Below are positions 20,518-28,233 of a stretch of DNA of 41,009 nucleotides, in pieces (positions within the stretch are counted from its first letter, which is position 1; each line of letters starts with the position of its first letter). The position numbers were made by a program, and so were the translations under genes. Source of the stretch: Candidatus Moraniibacteriota bacterium (GTDB lineage Bacteria > Patescibacteriota > Minisyncoccia > Moranbacterales > UBA2206); NCBI GenBank assembly GCA_026396205.1, contig JAPLXF010000066.1, positions 1 to 41,009 of the forward strand. Direction: 5' to 3'. The notes beneath the pieces were generated by a model that worked only from the letters and a program-made list of their open reading frames with translations, did no database searches and was not told where the DNA came from.

Positions 20518-20595
20518 TGGGTTCGACTTATCCTATTATTTCGCTGATCTTATTATAACACCTGATTTGCAAAATCCCAAATCTACCTTTTGCTA

Positions 20596-20632
20596 CATGT
20601 TCCGTGTTCCATGTTATGTGCTATGGGCATCC
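20596..20632. repeat. GTTCCGTGTTCCATG-word repeat, copy 1
   Basis: ATGTTCCGTGTTCCATGTTA followed by TGTGCTATG. The same wording is found near 22491-22520 and, partly inverted, at 23154-23228. The stop codon and last residues of ruvX lie in it. Confidence 0.75.
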
Positions 20633-21033
20633 AGCCATGACTGCAGGATAATCCGCGCCGCCTCCTGATTATCAAATCTTTTAATGTTTTTGATGCCTGT
20701 TTCTTTGATATTATCCTGCGCCATTTTGGTCGTGAACATTTCATTCTGGTATTCCACTGGCAGGCCTAATTTATCCTTAAGCATTTCGCCGAATTTTTTC
20801 TTTTCATCTGCCTGATTGTTATATTCGGTTACGCCTAGAATTATTTTATTTATTTCTTTTTCCCGGATAATTTCCGCCAGTTCAGCCAGTAATTTATCGT
20901 TATTTTCTAAAGTTTTATAAGCCGAAGCAATTTTAGTCTCCAAATCAGCCACGGCTAAACCAATTTTGGCTTCTCCAAAATCTATACCCAATATATGGCT
21001 TATTTCAGCCGAATTTTGAGGGTCTATTGACAT
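20614..21033 (-). CDS. ruvX: Putative pre-16S rRNA nuclease / Holliday junction resolvase YqgF
   Basis: The RNase-H-like fold starts ILGIDFGEAKIGLAVADLET with the first catalytic aspartate. It continues INKIILGVTEYNNQADEKKK and VEYQNEMFTTKMAQDNI, and ends RFDNQEAARIILQSWLDAHS with the last acidic residue. The family matures the 16S rRNA 5' end in bacteria. I chose the ATG at 21033 (139 residues); an ATG at 21078 in the same frame would add 15 residues not expected in the family. The final codons are encoded by a spacer repeat. Its start region is divergent from the plus-strand gene at 21119. Confidence 0.85.
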   Translation of the reverse strand: MSIDPQNSAEISHILGIDFGEAKIGLAVADLETKIASAYKTLENNDKLLAELAEIIREKEINKIILGVTEYNNQADEKKKFGEMLKDKLGLPVEYQNEMFTTKMAQDNIKETGIKNIKRFDNQEAARIILQSWLDAHST

Positions 21034-21118
21034 TGGGTTAATTTTATGATAGGATTGGAAGTTAGTATTTAAATCCAACGAGATTTATTTTTTAAAAACA
21101 AAATAAGGAGGAACGATC

Positions 21119-21493
21119 ATGAATAAAAATGTCTGGTATTTGGTTTTATTGGTAACAATAATAACAATGGTTTCTTTTCTTTATTGTCCCTATTTTAAAC
21201 CTGCCCCGCTGACTGAAAAAGAAATAAGTGAATTTAAGCAGTGGTATAGGGAAAATGCTCGGATACATTATAGCAATGGTAAGATGGAAGTAGAATTACC
21301 TATTTTCAAAATACCTCAAAAGAAACCGGTATTTGAATTTCTTGAAATTTTAATTTACAGCAAGACGGACAACTTCCAATCGCATTCACGAAGTTTTGAC
21401 TTTCGAACTTACTTCAGTTTTAGCGATTGGATCCGCACCTGGTACGAAAAGAGACTGAAAAATAAACTCAATTCAACCGCAACCGGAAAATAA
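21119..21493 (+). CDS. Small membrane-anchored protein of unknown function
   Basis: The 124-residue product starts MNKNVWYLVLLVTIITMVSF and continues LYCPYF, one hydrophobic segment that is a signal anchor or an uncleaved signal. A hydrophilic domain rich in aromatic and basic residues follows (EISEFKQWYRENARIHYSNG and FSFSDWIRTWYEKRLKNKLN). I do not recognise the family. It has the best ribosome site in this part of the window (AAGGAGG, 8 nt before ATG) and a clear terminator 44 nt after the stop. It is therefore a real, independently expressed gene on the opposite strand from its neighbours. Confidence 0.75.
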   Translation: MNKNVWYLVLLVTIITMVSFLYCPYFKPAPLTEKEISEFKQWYRENARIHYSNGKMEVELPIFKIPQKKPVFEFLEILIYSKTDNFQSHSRSFDFRTYFSFSDWIRTWYEKRLKNKLNSTATGK

Positions 21494-21536
21494 AACCGCC
21501 TAAAAATAGGCATAACTATCCTACGATTTATCAACT

Positions 21537-21572
21537 AAGCCTTGGTTTTTAGCAAAGATCAAGGCTTTTTTA
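21537..21572 (+). terminator. Intrinsic terminator of the small plus-strand gene
   Basis: AAGCCTTG (21537-21544) pairs with CAAGGCTT (21560-21567), followed by a T-run to 21571. Confidence 0.85.
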
Positions 21573-21606
21573 TTTTCAAAAAAACTTAATCCAAATTTTA
21601 CTTACT

Positions 21607-21643
21607 ACCTTATAAGGTTATGAGGTTATAAGGTTATAAGGTA
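21607..21643. repeat. Short tandem AAGGTTAT repeat
   Basis: AAGGTTAT, GAGGTTAT, AAGGTTAT, AAGGTA run in tandem after an ACCTTAT inverted copy. This is an example of the word-type spacers. The rest of 21573-21716 shows nothing else. Confidence 0.7.
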
Positions 21644-21716
21644 GCGTCAGTTTTCACTTCCATTATATATGCATTATGTATGGTTGAATTATTTTTTTCC
21701 ATAATTTGTAAGCCAG

Positions 21717-22484
21717 CTATAAAATTGTTAAGACTTCCACTCCTTTTTCAGTTATTAAAACCGTATTTTCATAATGGGCGGAGAGTTTTCCGTCTTTGGT
21801 TTTGAAAACCCAGCCGTCGCTGCCTAAAACTGTTTCAGATGTTCCCTCGTTAATCATCGGCTCCAGCGCCAAGGTCATGCCGGCAATCAGACGGATATCG
21901 GAGTATTTGCGGTTGTAATAATTGGGCACCGATGGATCTTCATGCAGCTGCCGGCCGACGCCGTGGCCGACCAGATTACGCACCACCGAAAAACCATTGG
22001 CTTCCGCGTATTTTTGGACAACCCTGGAATAATCGCTTAACATTTTGCCGACGGCTAAATTCTGAATGCCTTCCCAAAAAGATTGCTCGGTAACTTCAAT
22101 CAGTTTTTGGGCTGCCGAAGAAATTTTTCCCACACTGAAAGCGCGGGCCATATCAGTATGTAAACCTTGGTATTTCATGCCGATATCAACGCTTACGATA
22201 TCACCTTCGTGGATAATCTTATTCTCTTTCGGAATGCCGTGCACAACTTCCTCGTTGATGGAAATGCAAACCGTCGCTGGAAAAGGTTTCCCTATTCCGT
22301 TTTTATAGCCTTTGAACGCCGGCGTTCCTCCAAATGCAAGAACAAGCTCTTCAGCGAGCTTGTCCAAAGACAATGTGTCTGTGTTCGGAACAATGTGTTC
22401 GGCGATTTTATCCATAATTTCCGTCAGCCGTTTTCCGCCTTCCCGCATCGCCCTTATTTCTTTTTCCGTTTTAATCGTAATCAT
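21717..22484 (-). CDS. map: Methionine aminopeptidase, type I
   Basis: The 255-residue pita-bread-fold protein has the metal ligands in their usual places. VDIGMKYQGLHTDMARAFSV holds the two aspartates, VGHGVGRQLHEDPSVPNY holds a histidine, and LEPMINEGTSE and YENTVLITEKGVEVLT hold the two glutamates. GFKGYKNGIGK-type text and VHGIPKENKIIHEGDIVSVD are also typical. It removes the initiator methionine from new proteins. It follows adk in the spc-operon order secY-adk-map, and the start codon overlaps the edge of a GTTCCGTGTTCC-word repeat. Confidence 0.96.
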   Translation of the reverse strand: MITIKTEKEIRAMREGGKRLTEIMDKIAEHIVPNTDTLSLDKLAEELVLAFGGTPAFKGYKNGIGKPFPATVCISINEEVVHGIPKENKIIHEGDIVSVDIGMKYQGLHTDMARAFSVGKISSAAQKLIEVTEQSFWEGIQNLAVGKMLSDYSRVVQKYAEANGFSVVRNLVGHGVGRQLHEDPSVPNYYNRKYSDIRLIAGMTLALEPMINEGTSETVLGSDGWVFKTKDGKLSAHYENTVLITEKGVEVLTIL

Positions 22485-22485
22485 T

Positions 22486-22520
22486 TTTTATGTTCCGTGT
22501 TCCATGTTATGTGTAATGTG
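22486..22520. repeat. GTTCCGTGTTCCATG-word repeat, copy 2
   Basis: TATGTTCCGTGTTCCATGTT and following ATGTGTAATGTG at the adk/map junction. It overlaps the adk 3' end and supplies its stop codon. Confidence 0.75.
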
Positions 22521-23153
22521 ATTTTGTATATCTGCGAACACTTTTTCAATCGGCTGTTCGCCGTTTATTTCCAAAACCAGGTCTTGCTTTTTGTAATATT
22601 CAATCACCGGCAAGGTTTCTTCTTTAAAAACTTCTAGTCTCTTTTTGACTCCTTCCGGCGTATCATCAGCGCGCTGGGAAATTTGTCCGCCGCATTTCGG
22701 ACAGAGATCTTTTTCCCTTTTTACATCTAATCCCATAATGAAAGTATTATGGCAGCTTTGGCAGATCCAGCGCTTGGAAATCCTTTCTACCGCCTCGGCA
22801 TCGGAAATATTCACGAAAATAACTTTGTCAATTTTTCTGCCAGTTTCCAAAAGCGCTTCTTCCAAATTCTTAATCTGATCTTTCATCCGCGGAGCGCCGT
22901 CAACAATCGTTCCTTGTTCTCGGGAAAGCAACGCCAGCTTCAGCTTGAATACCTTTTCAAAAATTTCATTGGGAACCAGCGTTCTTTTAACATTCAATAT
23001 TTCATAGATTTCCTTACCCAAAGGCGTTTTTAATTTGGCCGCTTCCCGCAGCGTCTTTCCGACATCAATATGCTCTAAATTGTATTTTTGGGCCAAGAGT
23101 TCGGCTTGCGTGCCCTTGCCAGAACCTTGAGGACCCAAAATTATAATATTCAT
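22488..23153 (-). CDS. adk: Adenylate kinase
   Basis: The start at 23153 gives MNIIILGPQGSGKGTQAELL with the P-loop GPQGSGKGT; an upstream ATG adds only repeat-encoded residues. VDGAPRMKDQIKNLE is the NMP-binding part. The LID is of the zinc type, with CQSCHNTF and CPKCGGQISQRADDTPEGVK. It interconverts AMP, ADP and ATP. The C-terminal residues HITHNMEHGT are encoded by the GTTCCGTG-word repeat and have no family support, so the native end was probably altered by the repeat. Confidence 0.94.
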   Translation of the reverse strand: MNIIILGPQGSGKGTQAELLAQKYNLEHIDVGKTLREAAKLKTPLGKEIYEILNVKRTLVPNEIFEKVFKLKLALLSREQGTIVDGAPRMKDQIKNLEEALLETGRKIDKVIFVNISDAEAVERISKRWICQSCHNTFIMGLDVKREKDLCPKCGGQISQRADDTPEGVKKRLEVFKEETLPVIEYYKKQDLVLEINGEQPIEKVFADIQNHITHNMEHGT

Positions 23154-23228
23154 GAAACATGGAACACGGAACACGGAACAAATTTTATTTTTTCATTCCC
23201 ATGTTCTATGCTATGTGCTATGTGTTAT
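23154..23228. repeat. GTTCCGTGTTCCATG-word repeat, copies 3 and 4 (inverted pair)
   Basis: An inverted copy (AACATGGAACACGGAACACG) is followed by a degenerate direct copy (CCATGTTCTATGCTATGTGC). Together they could form a long imperfect hairpin between secY and adk. Confidence 0.7.
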
Positions 23229-23233
23229 GTGAG

Positions 23234-24505
23234 TTAGAAGCCTTCATAATCTCTCATCACCAACTGTCCTTCAATCTGTTTGACTGTTTCAATTACCACG
23301 GAAACTACGATGAGCAGGGCGGTGCCCCCAATGCTGACCGAACGCATATTGAAAGCGCCTTGAATTATAAAAGGCAAAAGGGCAATCAGCCCGAGAAAAA
23401 TCGCTCCGGAGAGAGTAACCCGATTGATGATGTGGTAAAGATATTCGGCCGTATTTCCCCCCGGACGAATTCCCGGAATGTAACCGCCTTGTTTTTGCAA
23501 ACTTTCGGAAATCTTTTTCGGATCAAAAACCACGGCCGTGTAAAAATAAGTAAAGGCCACTACCAAAATGAAATACAGCCCGCCGTAAAACCATTGGTTC
23601 TGGAAAAGATTGCCGATGGCTTTAGCCAGATTGGCGACGGTCTGATTGGAAGCGTTGCCTAAAAAATTAGCAATCATTCCCGGAAAAAGCATCAAAGAAA
23701 GAGCGAAAATGATGGGAATGACTCCGGCTTGATTGACTCTTAACGGCAGATGCGAGGTTGAACCTCCATAAGTTCGATTGCCGCGAATGCGCTTGGCGTA
23801 GGAAACCGGAATATTTCTTTGCCCCTCGGTCATGGCTACCACGAAAGCAATCGCGCCGATAATAACCGCTAGTAGAATCAAATAAGTGAAAAGTTGCGAG
23901 GAATCCCATGTGGAAATAAATTGGGAAATGTCTTTGGGCAATCTGGAAACAATGCCGGCAAAGATAATCAGCGACACGCCATTACCCATATTTTTCTCGG
24001 TAATCAGTTCGCCCAGCCACATCAAAAAAATCGTTCCGGCTACCGCTACGATAATGATGGAAACCAGATTGAAAGGGCTGACATCCATAATTATGCCCTG
24101 CTTTTTAAAAATAGTTATCATGCCGAAAGTTTGCAATGCCGCCATCGGTACGGACAGCCAGCGTGTCCATTGGTTGAATTTTTGCCGCCCGGCTTCACCT
24201 TCTTCTTTGTAAATCTGTTCCAGTTTGGGAACAATCATTGTCAAAAGTTGCATAATAATCGAAGCGGTGATGTAAGGCCCGACTCCCAGCATGGCAATGG
24301 AAATGCTGGAAAGGCCGCCGCCGGAAAAAAGATTCAGCATTCCGAAAAATTGGTTGTTTTGGAAAAAATTTTTAAGTTGTAGCTGGTCCACTCCCGGGAT
24401 AGGAATATTGGCAATCAACCGAAAAACCACTAAAAGCGCCAGAATAAAAAATATTTTATTCCGCAACTCCTTGACTTTAAAAATTTGGGTGATTTTTTCG
24501 TACAT
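23234..24505 (-). CDS. secY: Protein translocase subunit SecY
   Basis: The 423-residue protein has ten membrane segments. IFFILALLVVFRLIANIPIP is the first segment region, then the plug region with GGGLSSISIAMLGVGPYITA and SIIMQLLT. YAKRIRGNRTYGGSTSHLPL and RVNQAGVIPIIFA are the conserved cytosolic loops. RPGGNTAEYLYHIINRVTLS is in the last loop. It forms the Sec protein channel with SecE. It follows rplO at 2 nt, as in the spc operon. Confidence 0.97.
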   Translation of the reverse strand: MYEKITQIFKVKELRNKIFFILALLVVFRLIANIPIPGVDQLQLKNFFQNNQFFGMLNLFSGGGLSSISIAMLGVGPYITASIIMQLLTMIVPKLEQIYKEEGEAGRQKFNQWTRWLSVPMAALQTFGMITIFKKQGIIMDVSPFNLVSIIIVAVAGTIFLMWLGELITEKNMGNGVSLIIFAGIVSRLPKDISQFISTWDSSQLFTYLILLAVIIGAIAFVVAMTEGQRNIPVSYAKRIRGNRTYGGSTSHLPLRVNQAGVIPIIFALSLMLFPGMIANFLGNASNQTVANLAKAIGNLFQNQWFYGGLYFILVVAFTYFYTAVVFDPKKISESLQKQGGYIPGIRPGGNTAEYLYHIINRVTLSGAIFLGLIALLPFIIQGAFNMRSVSIGGTALLIVVSVVIETVKQIEGQLVMRDYEGF

Positions 24506-24507
24506 TA

Positions 24508-24954
24508 TTACTTCTTCTCTTTTTTCTCTATTTTTTTGCTGGATTTTCCGAAAGATTTCTTGGCTGATTGGCTCATTAAAATGTCCTGGCTGAAAGTAAA
24601 TTTTTTCTGGGTTTCTCCCCGGCCGATTATTTTTACTTTGGGCGCTTTTATTTTATCAATAATTCCGACTTTCATCAAAGATTCCAAAGTAATCGTTTCT
24701 CCGTCTTTCATTTTTTTCTCAATTAAAGAAAATTGAATGGCTACCGGCTTGATCTGGCGCGACGTAAAACCGCGCTTTTTTTTCATATGGTCAATCAGCG
24801 TCGAACGACCGCCTTCAAAAAGCGGATCAATATGCGCTCCGGTCCGCGCTTTCTGGCCTTTATTTCCGCGGCCGGAATAAGTGCCCTTGCGGCCGCCCCG
24901 GCCGATGGTCTTGCGTTTCTTTTTGGCGTTAACTTTTAAAGTATTGATTTGCAT
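24508..24954 (-). CDS. rplO: 50S ribosomal protein L15
   Basis: The 148-residue product has GRGGRKGTYSGRGNKGQKAR in the flexible glycine-arginine N-terminal part that threads into the ribosome. FEGGRSTLIDHMKKKRGFTS and VKIIGRGETQKKFTF follow, with a lysine-rich tail. It lies directly after rpsE (2-nt gap). In most bacteria rpmD (L30) would be between them, and it is absent. Confidence 0.95.
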   Translation of the reverse strand: MQINTLKVNAKKKRKTIGRGGRKGTYSGRGNKGQKARTGAHIDPLFEGGRSTLIDHMKKKRGFTSRQIKPVAIQFSLIEKKMKDGETITLESLMKVGIIDKIKAPKVKIIGRGETQKKFTFSQDILMSQSAKKSFGKSSKKIEKKEKK

Positions 24955-24956
24955 AA

Positions 24957-25478
24957 TTATTTTTTCAGATTATTTTCCGGTTTTCCGTTTTCCATTCTGG
25001 CTTTGCGAGAATGAGAAAAATTTAACTGCCGCAGGGCTTCAATAGTCGCCCGCGCCACTGCCAGTTTATTGGATGATCCAAGTGATTTGGAAACTACATC
25101 TTTGATTCCGGCCAAATCTACCACGGCCCGCACGGCGCCGCCGGCAATAATTCCTTTGCCGGGAACTGCCGGCTTGAGAATTATCCGGGCGCTTCCATAT
25201 TTCACTTTGATTTCGTGCTTGATAGTCTGGCCTTTCAGCTGGACATTCAGGAGTTTTTTCTTAGCCTGGTTAAAAGCTTTGTTAATGGCTTCAGAAACAT
25301 CCGTACCCTTGGCTACGCCTACTCCAACTTTGCCTTTACGATTTCCAATAACCAGCGTCGCCCGAAAGCGAAAGCGCCGTCCGCCTTTGACGACCCGCGC
25401 TACTCTCGCCAAATCCAAAAGATTCTGATCGTATTCAGGTTTTTCTCTTTTTTCTCTAAATTTTTTATCTCGTGCCAT
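24957..25478 (-). CDS. rpsE: 30S ribosomal protein S5
   Basis: The 173-residue product has VARVVKGGRRFRFRATLVIG with NRKGKVGVGVAKGTDVSEAI, the double-stranded RNA-binding domain. IILKPAVPGKGIIAGGAVRA, KSLGSSNKLAVARATIEALR and QL follow. S5 contributes to decoding accuracy. The ATG directly follows an ATTCGGAT-word spacer, with no Shine-Dalgarno site. Confidence 0.97.
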   Translation of the reverse strand: MARDKKFREKREKPEYDQNLLDLARVARVVKGGRRFRFRATLVIGNRKGKVGVGVAKGTDVSEAINKAFNQAKKKLLNVQLKGQTIKHEIKVKYGSARIILKPAVPGKGIIAGGAVRAVVDLAGIKDVVSKSLGSSNKLAVARATIEALRQLNFSHSRKARMENGKPENNLKK

Positions 25479-25553
25479 ATCCTAATTTTTATCCTAATTA
25501 TATCCGAATTAGATTCGAATTTAATTCGGATGTAATTCGTGTCTTAATTCGCA
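25479..25553 (-). repeat. ATTCGGAT-word spacer repeat (rplR-rpsE)
   Basis: Begins with ATATCCTAATTTTTATCCTA next to the rpsE ATG, then ATCCGAATTAGATTCGAATT and TAATTCGGATGTAATTCG words. Confidence 0.75.
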
Positions 25554-25898
25554 TCAGAATTTAAGTCCGCCTTCACGCGCTCCTTCGGCTAGCGCTTTTA
25601 TTTTGCCATGATATTTATATCCCGATCGGTCAAAAACAACCGCGCTGATTTTCTTATCCATGCATTTTTTAGCTATCGTTTTCCCCAACCCATTGGCTCC
25701 GGCAATATTATTTTTAGCTTTTATATCTTTAAGTCTGGCCGACACAATGGTTGTTTTTTTATTATCATCAATTACTTGGACATAAATTCCCTTGAGACTT
25801 CGAAATACTGAAAGCCGGGGAAGTTTTCCGGTTCCGGAAATTTTCGCCCGAATCCGGAGTTTGCGATGCATTCTTAATTTATTGCGACTTAATTTCAT
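25554..25898 (-). CDS. rplR: 50S ribosomal protein L18
   Basis: The 114-residue product starts MKLSRNKLRMHRKLRIRAKI and has GTGKLPRLSVFRSLKGIYVQ, VIDDNKKTTIVSA, and the C-terminal VVFDRSGYKYHGKIKALAEG with AREGGLKF. L18 binds 5S rRNA. It follows rplF after 14 nt, and its stop codon (TGA) borders the repeat spacer. Confidence 0.96.
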   Translation of the reverse strand: MKLSRNKLRMHRKLRIRAKISGTGKLPRLSVFRSLKGIYVQVIDDNKKTTIVSARLKDIKAKNNIAGANGLGKTIAKKCMDKKISAVVFDRSGYKYHGKIKALAEGAREGGLKF

Positions 25899-25912
25899 AT
25901 AATTGCAGATTT

Positions 25913-26464
25913 TTACTTAGTAGTTGTAGCCGCCGCTTTCTTTCCGGCTTTGCGGCGCACATATTCTCCGACATAGCGGAAGCCTTTGCCCTTGTACGGT
26001 TCAGCTTGTTTAAAATCCCGGATATCTGCCGTAAACTGGCCAACTTGCTGTTTATCAATTCCGGAAATGACCAAAAATCCTTCCGCATCAATTTTGGCTT
26101 CGATGCCTTCCGGAATGTCTATTACTACCGGATGGGAAAAGCCCAGTGCCATATTTATTTTTTTGCCCTGAACGGCCATGCGGAAACCAACGCCCTGAAG
26201 TTCCAGTTTCTTGGCATAGCCTTCCGTAACTCCGGTTACCATATTTTGAACCAGCGAGCGGGTAAGCCCCCAAAGCGCCGAAGCTTCTTGGGAATTTCCC
26301 ACTGATTTTACCGAAACTTCCTGGCCGTTAATTTCAACTTTGGCTTCCGGATGAACGGAAAGATTCAAGGTTCCCTTGGGACCTTTGACTGAAATTTCCT
26401 GGCCTTGGATTTTTACTTCCACTCCGGCCGGAATTATTATTATTTTTTTACCAATCCTTGACAT
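25913..26464 (-). CDS. rplF: 50S ribosomal protein L6
   Basis: The 183-residue product starts MSRIGKKIIIIPAGVEVKIQ and has VKGPKGTLNLSVHPEAKVEI, then LTRSLVQNMVTGVTEGYAKK, ELQGVGFRMAVQGKKI and LGFSHPVVIDIPEGIEAKID. The C-terminal PEPYKGKGFRY-type motif reads EPYKGKGFRYVGEYVRRKAG. It is near the sarcin-ricin loop. The ATG follows an ATTCGGAT-word spacer. Confidence 0.97.
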   Translation of the reverse strand: MSRIGKKIIIIPAGVEVKIQGQEISVKGPKGTLNLSVHPEAKVEINGQEVSVKSVGNSQEASALWGLTRSLVQNMVTGVTEGYAKKLELQGVGFRMAVQGKKINMALGFSHPVVIDIPEGIEAKIDAEGFLVISGIDKQQVGQFTADIRDFKQAEPYKGKGFRYVGEYVRRKAGKKAAATTTK

Positions 26465-26541
26465 ATCCTAATTTTTATCCTAATTATATCCGAATTAGAT
26501 TCGACTTTAATTTGTATGTAATTCGCATCTTAATTCGCATG
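26465..26541 (-). repeat. ATTCGGAT-word spacer repeat (rpsH-rplF)
   Basis: Same opening (ATATCCTAATTTTTATCC) as the rpsE spacer and the same ATCCGAATTAGATTCGA word, with small changes. It then continues TTTGTATGTAATTCGCATCT. Confidence 0.75.
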
Positions 26542-26946
26542 CTACCAGACTTCGCAAATTATTTCTCCGCCCAATCCTGCTTTTCTGGCTTCGGCTCCGG
26601 TCATTACTCCTTTGGAAGTGGAAATAATGGAAATACCGTATTTATTTTTAACATTTTTTATTTTATCGTGCTGAACATAAATTCTTTGTCCCTCATGGCT
26701 TATTCTTTTAATGTCGGTAATAACCGGATTTTTTTCTGTCCGGGAAATTTGATAGTAGCGCAGGACTATGTGAATCTGTTCGCGATTTTCCACCCTTTCT
26801 TTTTCCACCGATTCGATAAATTTTTCCTGTTCCAAAATTTTAGCCACCGCCAGTTTGAGTTTGGAAGCGGGAAAAACCAGCTCGGGTTTGCCGGCGCGTT
26901 GGGCGTTTTTTGTTCTTGTAATCATGTCGGAGATTGGATCAATCAT
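26542..26946 (-). CDS. rpsH: 30S ribosomal protein S8
   Basis: The 134-residue product starts MIDPISDMITRTKNAQRAGK and has FPASKLKLAVAKILEQEKFI, KRISHEGQRIYV and the C-terminal YGISIISTSKGVMTGAEARK with GLGGEIICEVW. S8 organises the 16S central domain and often represses the spc operon. The start follows a repeat spacer. Confidence 0.97.
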   Translation of the reverse strand: MIDPISDMITRTKNAQRAGKPELVFPASKLKLAVAKILEQEKFIESVEKERVENREQIHIVLRYYQISRTEKNPVITDIKRISHEGQRIYVQHDKIKNVKNKYGISIISTSKGVMTGAEARKAGLGGEIICEVW

Positions 26947-27030
26947 ATCCTAATTTTTATCCTAATTATATCCGAATATTATCCGAATATTCGCGTTTAA
27001 TTCGGATGTAATTCGTATCTTAATTCGTAT
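26947..27030 (-). repeat. ATTCGGAT-word spacer repeat (rpsN-rpsH)
   Basis: Opens with ATATCCTAATTTTTATCCTA, then TATTATCCGAATATTCGCG and TTAATTCGGATGTAATTCG, closely matching the secE-nusG spacer. Confidence 0.75.
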
Positions 27031-27216
27031 CTACCAGCTAGCCTTCCTTATTCCCGGCAATTGGCCGGTAATCGCCAATTCCCGAAAACAAATCCGGCAA
27101 ATGTCGAACTGGCGCATATAGCCATGCTTGCGGCCGCAACGCCAACAACGGCGCACTATCCGCGTGGAAAATTTCGGTTTTTTTCTAGCTCTAGCTTCTA
27201 CAGATTTCTTTGCCAT
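27031..27216 (-). CDS. rpsN: 30S ribosomal protein S14, zinc-binding type Z
   Basis: The 61-residue product has RRCWRCGRKHGYMRQFDICR and ICFRELA, two CxxC pairs forming the zinc ribbon of the short (type Z) S14, and ends LPGIRKASW. The ATG is within the terminal hairpin of leader-element copy 5, in the midst of the spc operon. Confidence 0.96.
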   Translation of the reverse strand: MAKKSVEARARKKPKFSTRIVRRCWRCGRKHGYMRQFDICRICFRELAITGQLPGIRKASW

Positions 27217-27371
27217 TTTTGTCTACGAGCGGAGCGAGTAGCTACAAAAATGAGCATCCCGCACCAACTTATTGTTTAATCTTTAAATTTTTTATTACCT
27301 TAAGCCGCAGGCGAATCCGCGGGGATAATTTTCCATTTTTGAAAAACTATCCTCGAAGTTTGGTGCGGGAG
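27214..27371 (-). repeat. 160-nt structured leader element, copy 5 (before rpsN)
   Basis: The outer helix is TCCCGCACCAACTT with AAGTTTGGTGCGGGA, where ACTT/AAGT replaces ATTC/GAAT on both arms. The inner helix is GGGGATA/TATCCTC plus TTTTC/GAAAA. The terminal hairpin is CATTTTTGT/ACAAAAATG and contains the rpsN ATG. The core is TTAAGCCGCAGGCGAATCC. Confidence 0.85.
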
Positions 27372-27375
27372 GCCA

Positions 27376-27918
27376 TTAATCTTTAGCGATAGGAAACTTG
27401 AGCGCCCGAAAAAGCGCCAGCCCTTTTTCATGATTCCGGGCATTGGTTACAACCGTCACTTGAAATCCGAAAATATTTTTGACATTTTCCGGGGAAATTT
27501 CCGGAAAGACCAAATGTTCTTTGATGCCGATATTGAGATTGCCGCTTCCGTCAACTGAAGATTTTTTAAATCCTTGAAAATCGCGAATCCGGGGAACGGC
27601 TGAAATAATCAATCGGTCCAGAAATTCCCACATGCGCTTTCCTCGCAGTGTTACTTTCATTCCGATTTCCAGTCCTTGGCGAATTTTAAATCCGGCAATC
27701 GATTGTCTGGCCTGAGTCATCAGCGGTTTTTGGCCGGTGATAGCAATAATTCCTTCGGTTATTTCTTTTAGCATATTGCCATCTTTAATAAATTTTCCAA
27801 TACCCGCATTGACTACTACTTTTTCAATCCGGGGCACCTGAAAAGCATTGGAAAATCCCAGTTCTTTTTTAAGATGGGGAATGGCTTCTTTATTATATTG
27901 TTCCTTGACTGAATTCAT
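27376..27918 (-). CDS. rplE: 50S ribosomal protein L5
   Basis: The 180-residue product has FSNAFQVPRIEKVVVNAGIG at the start, ITGQKPLMTQARQSIAGFKI, RQGLEIGMKVTLRGKRMWEF and IGIKEHLVFPEI, and a C-terminal region FQVTVVTNARNHEKGLALFR. L5 binds 5S rRNA and bridges the subunits. It follows rplX at a 4-nt gap, the normal order. Confidence 0.97.
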   Translation of the reverse strand: MNSVKEQYNKEAIPHLKKELGFSNAFQVPRIEKVVVNAGIGKFIKDGNMLKEITEGIIAITGQKPLMTQARQSIAGFKIRQGLEIGMKVTLRGKRMWEFLDRLIISAVPRIRDFQGFKKSSVDGSGNLNIGIKEHLVFPEISPENVKNIFGFQVTVVTNARNHEKGLALFRALKFPIAKD

Positions 27919-27922
27919 AATT

Positions 27923-28228
27923 TTAAATTTCCGATTGGCATTTTTTACAAAATCTCGATTTTATATCCCCGGAAAATTTATATCCGAAACGGGTAGCTTT
28001 GCCGCATTTAGGACAAACCAGCATCAAATTGGAAACATTGATTTTCGCCGGTATTTCCACGCGCTGACCTTTTTCTCCTTCCTTCCGCGGTTTGACATGT
28101 TTTTTAATCAAATTCAAACCTTCCACAATAACTTTGTTTTTTTCCGGAAACACTTTCAAAACTTTTCCGGTTTTCCCCCGATCTTTTCCGGCTATGGATT
28201 TAACTTTATCGCCTTTTTTAATCTTCAT
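27923..28228 (-). CDS. rplX: 50S ribosomal protein L24
   Basis: The 101-residue product starts MKIKKGDKVKSIAGKDRGKT with GKVLKVFPEKNKVIVEGLNL, the KOW motif, and IKKHVKPRKEGEKGQ. The C-terminal part has CPKCGKATRFGYKF and CKKC, a zinc ribbon-like pair present in some bacterial L24 proteins. Its ATG overlaps a 4-codon upstream reading frame (MAKL, stop) that begins in leader-element copy 6. Confidence 0.95.
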   Translation of the reverse strand: MKIKKGDKVKSIAGKDRGKTGKVLKVFPEKNKVIVEGLNLIKKHVKPRKEGEKGQRVEIPAKINVSNLMLVCPKCGKATRFGYKFSGDIKSRFCKKCQSEI

Positions 28229-28233
28229 AATTT

